Below are positions 8,552 through 16,729 of a DNA stretch of 64,000 nucleotides, one piece after another. This DNA comes from Agrococcus carbonis (lineage in GTDB: Bacteria > Actinomycetota > Actinomycetes > Actinomycetales > Microbacteriaceae), in assembly GCF_900104705.1 (NCBI RefSeq), contig NZ_LT629734.1, positions 496,001-560,000 on the forward strand, given 5' to 3'. The first letter of the stretch is position 1. The number at the start of each line of letters is the position of its first letter. The notes under the pieces were generated by a model. It worked only from the letters and a program-made list of their open reading frames with translations. It was not told where the DNA came from and did no database searches. The position numbers and the translations under genes were made by a program.

Positions 8552-9970
8552 ATGAGCGACCGCGCAGCCACCGACGCCCGCCCCGAGACCGAGCACCGCG
8601 CATCCGTCGACGGCCTCGCCGCCGAGCTGCGTGAGGCGGTCACGAGCGGGGTGACGCGCTCGCGCGAGCACCGCGCGCAGCAGCTCGACGGGCTCGTGGC
8701 GATGCTGCTGCAGCACACGACGCGGTGGGAGGCGGCGCTGCGCGCCGACCTCGGCAAGAGCGAGGTCGAGGCGCACCTCACCGAGATCGGCTACGTCGTG
8801 GCCGAGGCGCGCGCCGCGAAGCGGTCGCTGCGGCGCTGGATGGCGCCGACGCCGCTCCTCGCGCCGCTCGCGCTGCAGCCCGCCGTCGCGCGGACCGTGC
8901 CCGAGCCGCTCGGTGCGGCGCTCATCATCGGCCCCTGGAACTACCCCGTGCAGCTCGTGCTCGCCCCACTCGTCGGCGCGATCGCTACGGGGTGCGCGGC
9001 CGTCGTGAAGCCGAGCGAGGTCGCGCCCGCGACGTCGGCGCTGCTGGCGGAGCTCGCGCCGCAGCACCTCGATGCGCGCTCGGTGCGCATCGTCGAGGGC
9101 GGCGTCGACGAGACGACGGCGCTGCTCGAGCAGCGGTGGGACCTCGTGTTCTACACCGGCAACGCCCAGGTCGCGCGCGTGGTGGCGGCCGCGGCCGCGA
9201 AGCACCTGACGCCCACGGTGCTCGAGCTCGGCGGCAAGAGCCCCGCCTACGTGCACCGCTCCGCCGACATCCCCGCGGCCGCGCGCCGCATCGCGTGGGG
9301 CAAGTGGCTGAACGCCGGGCAGACGTGCGTCGCCCCCGACCACATCCGCGTCGACCGCGAGGTCGCCGACGAGCTCGTCGAGGAGCTGCGGCGCGCGACC
9401 GCAGAGCAGCTCGGCGATCCGCGCACCTCCCCCGACTACGCGCGCATCGTCAACACCCGCCACCTCGAGCGGCTGCGAGGCCTGCTCAGCGGCGGCACCG
9501 CCGTGATCGGCGGCGAGGTCGACGCGGACGACCGGTACGTCGCGCCCACGATCCTCACCGACGTCGACGACGCATCCGCCGTCATGCAGGAGGAGATCTT
9601 CGGCCCCATCCTGCCGGTGCTCCCCGTCGACAGCGTCGACGGCTTCATCGAGACGATGCGCGGCGCCGAGAAGCCGCTCGCGCTCTACGTCTTCGCGAGG
9701 GACGCGGATGCGGTGCGGCGCGTCGAGCGCGAGACCTCGTCGGGCGCGCTCGGCATCAACATCGCGGTCGCGCACGTCGGTGCTGCGGCGCTGCCGTTCG
9801 GCGGCGTGGGCGAGAGCGGCACCGGGGCGTACCACGGCAAGCACTCGTTCGACGCGTTCAGCCACCACAAGGCCGTGCTGTCGAAGCCGACGGGCCTCGA
9901 CACGCTTCGCGTGATCTACCCGCCGTTCAGCGGGTGGCGCGCCCGGCTCGCGCGGCGCATCCTCGGCTGA
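8552..9970 (+). CDS. Aldehyde dehydrogenase family protein (class 3-like)
   Basis: This 472-residue NAD(P)+-dependent aldehyde dehydrogenase oxidises an aldehyde to the acid. Visible signatures are the cofactor-site IGPWNYPVQL (from about 126), KPSEVAPATS, FYTGN, the general base Glu225 in LELGGKSP, and the nucleophile Cys259 in NAGQTCVAPD. The C-terminal PFGGVGESGTGAYHGKHSFDAF block is typical of the fatty-aldehyde/coniferyl-aldehyde (class 3) subgroup, which fits its short length. ATG 8552 is preferred; GTG 8546 would add two residues. It lies 22 nt after the second GNAT gene and converges on DUF2461. Confidence 0.92.
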   Translation: MSDRAATDARPETEHRASVDGLAAELREAVTSGVTRSREHRAQQLDGLVAMLLQHTTRWEAALRADLGKSEVEAHLTEIGYVVAEARAAKRSLRRWMAPTPLLAPLALQPAVARTVPEPLGAALIIGPWNYPVQLVLAPLVGAIATGCAAVVKPSEVAPATSALLAELAPQHLDARSVRIVEGGVDETTALLEQRWDLVFYTGNAQVARVVAAAAAKHLTPTVLELGGKSPAYVHRSADIPAAARRIAWGKWLNAGQTCVAPDHIRVDREVADELVEELRRATAEQLGDPRTSPDYARIVNTRHLERLRGLLSGGTAVIGGEVDADDRYVAPTILTDVDDASAVMQEEIFGPILPVLPVDSVDGFIETMRGAEKPLALYVFARDADAVRRVERETSSGALGINIAVAHVGAAALPFGGVGESGTGAYHGKHSFDAFSHHKAVLSKPTGLDTLRVIYPPFSGWRARLARRILG

Positions 9971-9990
9971 GCCGCCGCCCCGCCCCCGGC

Positions 9991-10623
9991 CTATCGCTTC
10001 GACGCGATGTGCGAGACCGCCCACCCCACGAGCGGCTGCAGCTCGTCGACCGTGTCGAACAGGGCGTCGAGCAGCGCGGGACCCGTCGCATCCGCCTCGT
10101 CGACGTGCTTGCGCGCGGTCATCCACCGGTAGCGCAGCAGCGCGATGCGCGGGTGGTCGGCGGCGATGCCCCGCGGCGCGGTCTTCAGCTGCTCGCCGCC
10201 CATCGCGTAGCCGGCGCCCTCGAGGTCGCGCACGATGCCCTCGAGCTCGGTGCCCGGCCCGACCGCCTCGACGGCCGCGCGGTAGGCCTTCGTCATCGAC
10301 GCATCCCCGAAGAAGCCGCCGCCGAGCGAGACGCCCGAGGCGTCGAGGTTGAGGAACCAGCCGATGCCGGGCGCCCGCTGAGCGAACATGCCCTGCCGCG
10401 TCTTGTAGGGCGTCTTGTCGTGGCTGAAGCGCACGTCGCGGTAGGGCCGGTAGACCTTGACGGCGCTCGCGACGGGCTCGAGCTCCTCGGCGAGGGCCTC
10501 GAACGGCGCCCGCACGTGCTCGTCGTAGCGCGCCTTGTTCGCGAGCCACCAGGGCCGCTCGTTGTGCACCTCGAGCTCGCGGTAGAAGGCGAACGCGTCG
10601 GGGTCGAATCCGTCGAAGGCCAT
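9991..10623 (-). CDS. DUF2461 domain-containing protein (TIGR02453 family)
   Basis: The 210-residue protein matches DUF2461 over its full length. Family-typical blocks are the start FDPDAFAFYRELEVHNERPWWLANKARYDEHV, VKVYRPYRDVRFSHDKTPYKT, and GWFLNLDASGVSLGGGFF. The function of this family is unknown. It lies 34 nt downstream of mutM on the same strand, so it may be the last gene of the DUF177-rpmF-rnc-mutM transcript. Confidence 0.88.
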   Translation of the reverse strand: MAFDGFDPDAFAFYRELEVHNERPWWLANKARYDEHVRAPFEALAEELEPVASAVKVYRPYRDVRFSHDKTPYKTRQGMFAQRAPGIGWFLNLDASGVSLGGGFFGDASMTKAYRAAVEAVGPGTELEGIVRDLEGAGYAMGGEQLKTAPRGIAADHPRIALLRYRWMTARKHVDEADATGPALLDALFDTVDELQPLVGWAVSHIASKR

Positions 10624-10657
10624 CGATCCAGGCTAGGACAGCCGGGTGGGCGTCGCC

Positions 10658-11539
10658 TCAGGCCGCGAGCCCGCGGGGGCGGCGCTGGCAGCGCGGGCAG
10701 CGCGTCGACGAGCGGTTGGCCCACGCCTCGCGCACCATCGTGGTGCCGCAGCGCGGGCAGGGGCGGCCGCCGCGGCCGTAGGCGTTGAGGCTGTGCTCGA
10801 AGTAGCCCGCCTGCCCGTTGACGTTGACGTACTGCGCGTCGAACGACGTGCCGCCCTCGGCGAGCGCCTGGTCGAGCACCGCCCGCACGTGGCCGAGCAG
10901 CTCGAGCGCCCGCGCCTGCGTGAGCCGCTGCCCCGGCGTCAGGTAGTGCAGCCGCGCTCGCCACAGCGCCTCGTCGGCGTAGATGTTGCCGATGCCCGAG
11001 ACGAGCTGCTGGTCGAGCAGCGCGGCCTTCACGCCCTGTTTGCGCTGCCGCAGCCGACGGGCCACGGCGGATGCGTCGAAGGCGGGGTCGATCGGGTCGA
11101 GCGCGATGTGCGCGGCCTGGTCGGGCACGCCGTCGTGGACGGGCCGCACGGCGAGCCCGCCGAAGATGCGCTGGTCGGCGAAGCGCAGCTCGAGCGGTCC
11201 GTGGACCGGCTGCTCGAGCAGCAGGCGGATGCGCGTGTGGCGGTCGGGTGCGGCGCCCGGCTCCCGCACCAGCATCTGGCCGGACATCCCCAGGTGCGCG
11301 AGGAGCGCATCCGTGCCCGTCTCGCCCGACTCGGGGCGGAGGGGGATCCAGAGGAACTTGCCGCGGCGCTGCGGAGGCTCGAGCGTGCGGCCGCGCAGCG
11401 CCGCCTCGAACGCCGCGGCGTCGCCGTCGTGGCGGGCGATCGAGCGCTCGTCGAGCACCTCGACGCCGTCGATGCGGGCGCCGGTGACGGCCGGGGCCAG
11501 GCCGGCGCGCACGACCTCGACCTCGGGCAGCTCAGGCAT
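10658..11539 (-). CDS. mutM: Formamidopyrimidine-DNA glycosylase (Fpg/MutM)
   Basis: This 293-residue bifunctional glycosylase/AP lyase removes 8-oxoguanine and formamidopyrimidines. The invariant N-terminus MPELPEVE provides the catalytic Pro2 and Glu3, and Lys61 in RRGKFL corresponds to the conserved K60-type lysine. The helix-two-turn-helix (GIGNIYADEALW) and the C-terminal zinc finger (CPRCG then CPRCQ, four cysteines) are intact. It lies 10 nt after rnc, in the conserved rpmF-rnc-mutM order. The usual downstream partner smc has been separated from it. Confidence 0.97.
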   Translation of the reverse strand: MPELPEVEVVRAGLAPAVTGARIDGVEVLDERSIARHDGDAAAFEAALRGRTLEPPQRRGKFLWIPLRPESGETGTDALLAHLGMSGQMLVREPGAAPDRHTRIRLLLEQPVHGPLELRFADQRIFGGLAVRPVHDGVPDQAAHIALDPIDPAFDASAVARRLRQRKQGVKAALLDQQLVSGIGNIYADEALWRARLHYLTPGQRLTQARALELLGHVRAVLDQALAEGGTSFDAQYVNVNGQAGYFEHSLNAYGRGGRPCPRCGTTMVREAWANRSSTRCPRCQRRPRGLAA

Positions 11540-11549
11540 GGTGGGCCGC

Positions 11550-12236
11550 TCAGGCGTTCGCGGCGCTGAGCTGCTGGTGGGCCGAGAGCGCGGCGGCCAT
11601 CTCGGCGACCTTCTTGCTCGAGCCGGTGCCCGTGGCGACCGCGCGGCCGTCGATGAGGACGGATGCCGTGAAGGTGCGGGCGTGGTCGGGGCCGGCCGCC
11701 TCGATCTCGTAGATCGGCGCGCCGAGGCCCTGGGCTGCGGCGATCTCCTGCAGCGCGGTCTTCGGGTCGAGCGCGGCGCCGGTGCGGCCGGGATCGTCGA
11801 GCAGCGGGCCGACGAGGCGCAGCACGAGCTCGGCGGATGCGGTGTGCCCGGCGCTGAGGAACGCGGCGCCGAAGACGGCCTCCATGGTGTCGGCGAGGAT
11901 CGACGGCTTGTCGGCGCCGCCGGACGCCGCCTCGCCCTTGCCGAGGAGGATGTGCCGGCCGAGGCCGATGCCGCGGGCCACCTCGGCGAGCGCGACGGTC
12001 GAGACGACGCCGGCGCGGCGCTTGGCGAGCTCGCCCTCCGGCGCGTCGGGCAGACGTCGGTAGAGCTCGATCGTGATGGCCTGGCCGAGGATGGAGTCGC
12101 CGAGGAACTCGAGGCGCTCGTTGTGCGGCACGCCCCCGTGCTCGTAGGCCCAGGAGCGGTGGGTGAGCGCCAACACGAGCAGCTCGGGGTCGATGTCGAC
12201 CCCGAGCTGTTCGAGCAATGCGCCCGTGTCCGTCAT
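11550..12236 (-). CDS. rnc: Ribonuclease III
   Basis: The 228-residue endoribonuclease cleaves double-stranded RNA and processes rRNA precursors. The signature NERLEFLGDS lies at residues 39-48, with Glu43 and Asp47 as metal ligands. The second acidic pair is in ADTMEAVFGA. A C-terminal double-stranded RNA-binding domain starts near residue 155 (DPKTALQEIAA) and ends with TGSSKKVAEMAAA. It lies 25 nt downstream of rpmF and 10 nt upstream of mutM, consistent with one transcript. Confidence 0.97.
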   Translation of the reverse strand: MTDTGALLEQLGVDIDPELLVLALTHRSWAYEHGGVPHNERLEFLGDSILGQAITIELYRRLPDAPEGELAKRRAGVVSTVALAEVARGIGLGRHILLGKGEAASGGADKPSILADTMEAVFGAAFLSAGHTASAELVLRLVGPLLDDPGRTGAALDPKTALQEIAAAQGLGAPIYEIEAAGPDHARTFTASVLIDGRAVATGTGSSKKVAEMAAALSAHQQLSAANA

Positions 12237-12261
12237 GCGACGGCGATCCTCGTGAGAGGGA

Positions 12262-12465
12262 TCAGACGTCGGCGACCTTGCGGCCCTTGTACTCCATGTA
12301 CAGCGGGGTGCCGGCCGAGTCCTCGACGACCTTCGCGCGGTGCGGGAGGCTGTAGACGGTCTTGCCGCCCTCGATGGTCTTCACGAGCTTGGGCGCGACG
12401 GCCTTCCACTGCGAACGGCGCGCGCGGGTGTTCGACCGCGACATCTTCCTCTTGGGAACAGCCAT
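12262..12465 (-). CDS. rpmF: 50S ribosomal protein L32
   Basis: The 67-residue protein begins with the diagnostic [17 protein letters not shown] of L32, a structural protein of the large ribosomal subunit. It has no cysteine, so it is a zinc-independent form of L32. Its start is only 3 nt after the DUF177 stop, the usual yceD-rpmF pairing that probably makes expression of the two dependent on each other. Confidence 0.98.
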   Translation of the reverse strand: MAVPKRKMSRSNTRARRSQWKAVAPKLVKTIEGGKTVYSLPHRAKVVEDSAGTPLYMEYKGRKVADV

Positions 12466-12468
12466 TGC

Positions 12469-13029
12469 TCACTCCTTCTTCGACGCCTGGGCGTCATCTT
12501 CCGACTGGTCGTCGGCTAGGTCTGGTGCGAATCCCTGGAGCGCAGCCCATCGAGGATCGATGGTCTCCTCCGGCACGAGCTGCGTGCCCGGCTCGAGCCG
12601 CTCCCCTGTCTCAGGATCGAGCCCTGCACAGTCCGGTCGGTCGACCGGTTGGAACGGCAGCGCCAGCACGACCGCGTCCCGGACCACCGAAAGCACGTCG
12701 ACGGTGTCGTCGACGACGAGGTAGTCGGATTCCGACGCACCATCATACGCGAACAGCTCGAGGAAGTCGACATCGACGTCGAGGTCGAACTCGGTGAGGC
12801 AGCGCGCGCAGGTCGCGCGGGCGACGACGGAGGCGCTGCCCGTGGCGAGGATGCCCTCATGCACGCTCTCGAGGCGCACGTCGAGCTCGGCAGGCTCGTC
12901 GGGCTGGACGGCCGCGAGCCCCTCGCCGACCTTCTCGCCGAAGGGGGCCGTCAGCTCGTGCTCGCGCATCTCGCCCGGCTTCCGCGCGATGTCGCGCACA
13001 GAGATCACGAACGGGTGGGAGGAGGCCAT
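12469..13029 (-). CDS. YceD/DUF177 family protein
   Basis: This 186-residue protein precedes rpmF as in most bacteria and belongs to the DUF177 (YceD) family, implicated in large-subunit rRNA metabolism. Visible features are a cysteine pair CARC in ARATCARCLTEFDLDVDVDF and the later DCAGLDPETGERL. The tail is acidic and lysine-rich (DDQSEDDAQASKKE). ATG 13029 opens the DUF177-rpmF-rnc-mutM operon. No clear promoter was identified in the repeat-rich region upstream. Confidence 0.92.
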   Translation of the reverse strand: MASSHPFVISVRDIARKPGEMREHELTAPFGEKVGEGLAAVQPDEPAELDVRLESVHEGILATGSASVVARATCARCLTEFDLDVDVDFLELFAYDGASESDYLVVDDTVDVLSVVRDAVVLALPFQPVDRPDCAGLDPETGERLEPGTQLVPEETIDPRWAALQGFAPDLADDQSEDDAQASKKE

Positions 13030-13107
13030 GCGCCCAGTCTACGGGCCACCGCTGATCGCGCCGTGCGACCCCGCCCCTCCGTGTACGGAAGCCCGCTACC
13101 GCGCGCT

Positions 13108-13324
13108 CGCCGGTCGAGGAGCGCGCGCCGAAGGCGCTCGCGTCACGAGACCCGCGCCCGCTCCCGTGGTGCTCGACGCTCCCTCGCCGCTCGACGCTCC
13201 CTCGCCGGTCGAGGAGCGCGCGCCGGAGGCGCTCGCGTCACGAGACCCGCGCCCGCTCCCGTGGTGCTCGACGCTCCCTCGCCGGTCGAGGAGCGCGCGC
13301 CGGAGGCGCTCGCGTCTCGAGACC
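13108..13324. repeat. Three-copy REP-like palindromic tandem repeat
   Basis: A 45-nt imperfect palindrome that runs from CGCCGGTCGAGGAGCGCG to GCGTCACGAGACC starts at about 13108, 13203 and 13280. The copies are separated by a common 32-nt spacer containing GTGGTGCTCGACGCTCCCT. The first spacing is 95 nt and the second 77 nt. The 18-nt difference is an exact extra copy of GCTCGACGCTCCCTCGCC. The array fills the gap between the divergent DUF177 operon (start 13029) and the DUF222/HNH gene (start 13393). Similar GGTCTCGAGAC-type extragenic palindromes are common in Microbacteriaceae genomes. Confidence 0.85.
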
Positions 13325-13392
13325 CGCCGTCGGCCCGGGCGGGTTGTCCCCACCGGTCGGGCCGCGTGGGTGGCCCGTGGTTGCATGCCTGC

Positions 13393-14862
13393 ATGACGAC
13401 GGACGCGACGCCGCGGGACGGGCAGGAGCCCGAGCCCGTGCGCGGCTCCGGCGCCGACGGCCCCACGCCGCGCGACGTGTCCGAGACGGCGATGCGCGCG
13501 GTCGTCGAGATCGACGCCGCGATCGCGGGCCTGCAGGCGATGCGCACGCACCTGCTCGCCGGCATCGGCCACGTCGCGGTCGATGATGCGCTCGAGGAGC
13601 GCCTCGACCCGGCGGTGGGGCTGCGGGATGCCGCGTGCGAGCTGGGGCTGCGGCAGCGCCGCTCCGACCGCACCGTCGAGGCCGAGCTCAACGCCGCGAT
13701 GGCCGACACGCAGCGGTGGCCCGCCACCGTGCGCGCGTGGGGCGACACCCGCATACACCGCGGCCACGTCGCCGTGATCGCGGAGATCGGCGCGCCGATC
13801 CAGGATCCGGCGGCGCGGGAGGCGTTCGAAGCGGCGCTGCTGCCGCACGCCGAGCAGACCACCCCGGGCCGACTGCGGGCGATCGCGCGGCGCGAGCTCG
13901 AGCAGCACCTGGCGGAGCCGCTCGTCGAGCGGCACCGCACCGCCCGCGAGCAGCGCGGCGTGTGGGTGAGCGACCTCGACGACGGCATGTCGATGCTGCG
14001 CGCGCTGCTGCCGACCGCGCTCGCGCACGGCATCCACGACCGCCTCACCCAGATGGCCAAGGCGTCGGTTCGGGCGCGCGCGGGCGCGCCGGACCGGGCT
14101 GCCGATGCCGCCGACACGCCCGGGAACGGCGCCGATGCCGTCGGTGAGGCGCCGGTCGGTGCCGACGGCGGCCGCGACCGGCGCACCTTCGACCAGCTGC
14201 GCGCCGACCTGCTGCGCGCCGACCTGCTGGCCGACCTGCTGCTGACCGCCGACCCCACCGACACCGGCCTGCACGGCATCCGCGCCGAGGTCAGCGTGCT
14301 CATCCCCGCACCCGTCCTCACCGGCGACAACGGTGACGGGGAGCCCATGGCGGGCCTCGAGGCGGCGGTCGCGCGGCTCGCGAACGGCGCACCGCTGGAT
14401 CCGGAGACCGCCCGCATCCTCGCCGAGCGCGCCAGCAGCTGGGCGCGGCTGTTCACCGACCCGCTCACCGGCCAGGTGCTCGCCGTCGACTCCTACACGC
14501 CCTCCAGCCAGCTCAAGCGGCTGCTGCGTGCCCGCGACCAGCACTGCCGATGGCCAGGCTGCGGGCAGCGCGCCCGCCGCTGCGACATCGACCACACCAA
14601 GCCGTGGGCCGAGGGCGGCACGACCTGCCACGACAACCTCGCCCACCTCTGCAGACGCCACCACACCCTCAAAGGCGCCCAGCTCGCCCACGCCCGACGC
14701 TGGAAGGTGCGCCAGACCAGCCCAGGCGTGCTCGAGTTCACCTCGCCCACCGGCGACGTCTACACCGACGAGCCGCCGCAGACCGGACCGGTCTTCCGCG
14801 AGCACCACGACGCCTACTGGGGCGACACCACAGGCTCAGGTGCACCGAGCCGGCCCTTCTGA
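13393..14862 (+). CDS. DUF222 domain protein with C-terminal HNH endonuclease motif (13E12-repeat-like)
   Basis: The 489-residue protein combines an N-terminal DUF222 region (about 25-320, helical, Ala/Arg/Leu-rich) with a C-terminal HNH nuclease motif near residues 380-430. That motif is CRWPGCGQRARRCDIDHTKP followed by CHDNLAHLCRRHHTLKG, with the paired cysteines and histidines that build the beta-beta-alpha metal site. Such genes occur in many copies in Microbacteriaceae and mycobacteria. They are sometimes treated as mobile or recombination-prone, and no cellular role is established. A low-complexity stretch near 225-260 (repeated RADLLRADLLADLL) separates the domains. Repeat tracts flank it on both sides, so local rearrangement is plausible. 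Confidence 0.9.
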   Translation: MTTDATPRDGQEPEPVRGSGADGPTPRDVSETAMRAVVEIDAAIAGLQAMRTHLLAGIGHVAVDDALEERLDPAVGLRDAACELGLRQRRSDRTVEAELNAAMADTQRWPATVRAWGDTRIHRGHVAVIAEIGAPIQDPAAREAFEAALLPHAEQTTPGRLRAIARRELEQHLAEPLVERHRTAREQRGVWVSDLDDGMSMLRALLPTALAHGIHDRLTQMAKASVRARAGAPDRAADAADTPGNGADAVGEAPVGADGGRDRRTFDQLRADLLRADLLADLLLTADPTDTGLHGIRAEVSVLIPAPVLTGDNGDGEPMAGLEAAVARLANGAPLDPETARILAERASSWARLFTDPLTGQVLAVDSYTPSSQLKRLLRARDQHCRWPGCGQRARRCDIDHTKPWAEGGTTCHDNLAHLCRRHHTLKGAQLAHARRWKVRQTSPGVLEFTSPTGDVYTDEPPQTGPVFREHHDAYWGDTTGSGAPSRPF

Positions 14863-14888
14863 CGACTGTCCCGTGCGCGCAGCCGTCA

Positions 14889-15095
14889 CGACCCGCTCGA
14901 CCATGGCGGCCGCCGCGACCCGAGCCATGTGTCCGGCGCGACCCGCTCTACCTCCGGGCGACCGCCGCGACCCGAGCCATGCGTCCGAAGCGACCCGCTC
15001 TACCCCTGGGCGACCGCCGCGAGCCGAACCCTGTGCCCCGAGCGATCCGGTCCGCGACCGCACGGGGCCCCTGCGTTCCAGACCCGCACAGCAGC
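14889..15095. repeat. Imperfect tandem repeat, about four units of 50-52 nt
   Basis: CGACCCGCTC recurs at 14889, 14939 and 14991, and a degenerate copy (CGATCCGGTC) is at 15043, giving periods of 50, 52 and 52 nt. Each unit also carries GGGCGACCGCCGCGACCCG or a close variant and then CGAGCCATG or a variant. The tract fills the 330-nt gap between the HNH gene and the MFS gene. No gene is supported in it, although short frames are open. Confidence 0.75.
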
Positions 15096-15193
15096 CGCGC
15101 GAGCCGAGCCCATGCGCCCCGCCGCACGGGTCGCCGTGGCGCGTCCCAGGCCCGACGTGAGGATTCCTGCGATCCCGGTGCCATGATGCATCC

Positions 15194-16645
15194 GTGACGA
15201 GGATGCACGCCGTGCCGCTGGCACTCATCGGCTGGCTCGTGTGCGTCGAGCTGACGAGCGGCGTGCTGCAGGGCTACTACGTGACGCTCACGCCCGACAT
15301 CGCGCGGCATCTCAGCGTGACCGATGCCGATGTCAACTGGTTCGAGGCAGGGCAGCTGCTGCTGTCGGCGCTCATGGTGCCGGTGCTCGCGAAGCTCGGC
15401 GACATGCACGGGCACAAGCGGATGCTGCTCGTCTCGACCGCCATCACGGCCGCCGCGAGCTGGTGGATGGCCTTCGCGGGCGACTTCTGGAGCTACCTCA
15501 TCGCGTTCTCCCTCCAGGGCGCCTACACGGTGTGGCTGCCGCTCGAGGTCGCGCTCATCTTCGATCGCGGCCGACGGACCGGCGTCGCCCCCTCCGCGAC
15601 GCGCCGTGCCGCGGGCCTCCTCGTCATCGCGCTCGAGGCCGGCGCCATCATCGGCGCGCTCGGCGCGGCCGCCGCGTTCGGCGCCTTCGGGGAGGCGATG
15701 CCCGCGACCCTGATGCTCCCGGCGGCGATGGTGACGCTCTGCTTCTTCGCGATCCTGTGGGGCGTACCCGAGTCCGAGCCGCTCCCGGGCCGCTCGCTCG
15801 ACGCCGGCGGCTTCGTACTGCTCGCGCTGTCCCTGCTGACCATCACCTCGGGGCTCACGTTCCTCAAGCTCGGCGGGGTGGATGCGTGGTGGGGCTGGGC
15901 GGTGATGGCAGTCGGCGTGCTGCTGCTCGTGCCCTTCGGTCGGTGGGTGCTCGGCAAGGAGGACCCGGCGATCGACCTGCGCGTCATGCGCCGACCGGAG
16001 ATGTGGCCGGTGCAGCTCACCGCCGGCCTCATCGGCGTGAGCCTGCTGGGCGCCCAGACGCCGCTCGCGACGTACGCGGGCACCGACCCGAGCCTCGGCT
16101 ACGGGCTCGGCCTCGACGCATCCGGGCGCTCGATCCTCATCGGCGTCTATCTGCTCGCGCTCATCGTCGGCGCCGCTGCCCTCGCCGTGCTCTCGGCGCG
16201 CGTGCGGCCCAGGCTGCTGCTCATCGTCGCCTCGACGCTCGTCGGTGTCGGCTACCTGCTGCTCGTGCCGTTCCACCTGGAGGTGTGGCAGGTCTTCGCG
16301 TGCATGGCCGTCGCGGGCGTCGGCTCCGGCGCGCTCGTCGGCGCGCTGCCCGCGGCCGCGGCGGCCGCCGCACCGCGCGGCCAGACCGGCGTCGCGACGG
16401 CGATGACGAACACGACGAAGACCATCGGCGGCTCGTTCGCGTCGTCGATCTTCGCGATCGTGCTCGCGGTCCGCGCGATCGGCACCGCCGCGAGCCTCGG
16501 CGGCTACATCGTCGTGTGGATCATCTGCGGCGTCACCGCGCTCGTCGCCGCCGTCGGCCTCGTCGCGGTGCCGCGGTTGGCGTTCGCCGACCCCGAGCCC
16601 GTGCCCGAGCCGTCCGCCGGCGCCGCCGCGGCGTCCGAGGCATGA
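15194..16645 (+). CDS. MFS transporter, DHA2/EmrB-like drug-efflux type
   Basis: The 483-residue polytopic membrane protein has about 13-14 hydrophobic segments. Motif A, GDMHGHKRMLLVS, follows TM2, and the first half begins VPLALIGWLVCVELTSGVLQGYYVTLTPDIARHLSVTDADVNW. This is the arrangement of 14-TM proton antiporters that export drugs or metabolites. GTG 15194 is the first start of the frame; ATG 15203 (MHAVPL...) is an equally good choice. The C-terminus is Pro/Ala/Glu-rich and probably cytoplasmic. No regulator gene is adjacent, and the substrate is not known. Confidence 0.88.
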   Translation: MTRMHAVPLALIGWLVCVELTSGVLQGYYVTLTPDIARHLSVTDADVNWFEAGQLLLSALMVPVLAKLGDMHGHKRMLLVSTAITAAASWWMAFAGDFWSYLIAFSLQGAYTVWLPLEVALIFDRGRRTGVAPSATRRAAGLLVIALEAGAIIGALGAAAAFGAFGEAMPATLMLPAAMVTLCFFAILWGVPESEPLPGRSLDAGGFVLLALSLLTITSGLTFLKLGGVDAWWGWAVMAVGVLLLVPFGRWVLGKEDPAIDLRVMRRPEMWPVQLTAGLIGVSLLGAQTPLATYAGTDPSLGYGLGLDASGRSILIGVYLLALIVGAAALAVLSARVRPRLLLIVASTLVGVGYLLLVPFHLEVWQVFACMAVAGVGSGALVGALPAAAAAAAPRGQTGVATAMTNTTKTIGGSFASSIFAIVLAVRAIGTAASLGGYIVVWIICGVTALVAAVGLVAVPRLAFADPEPVPEPSAGAAAASEA

Positions 16646-16668
16646 CGGAGGCGGGCCGGACCACCGCC

Positions 16669-16695
16669 GCTCCCAACCCGCGCCGGTGTGGGAGC
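16669..16695. terminator. Candidate bidirectional terminator hairpin
   Basis: GCTCCCA (16669-16675) pairs with TGGGAGC (16689-16695) around a 13-nt loop. It lies between the convergent MFS and membrane-protein genes, where a shared terminator is expected. No T-run follows. Confidence 0.5.
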
Positions 16696-16729
16696 AGGTG
16701 TCGCGCACTTGCGACGCCCCCGCGCCGGA

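Noticed and set aside
334..15095. Tandem repeats as CRISPR arrays
   Set aside because: The repeat units are contiguous or have repeated spacers, there are no unique spacers of constant length, and no cas genes are present.
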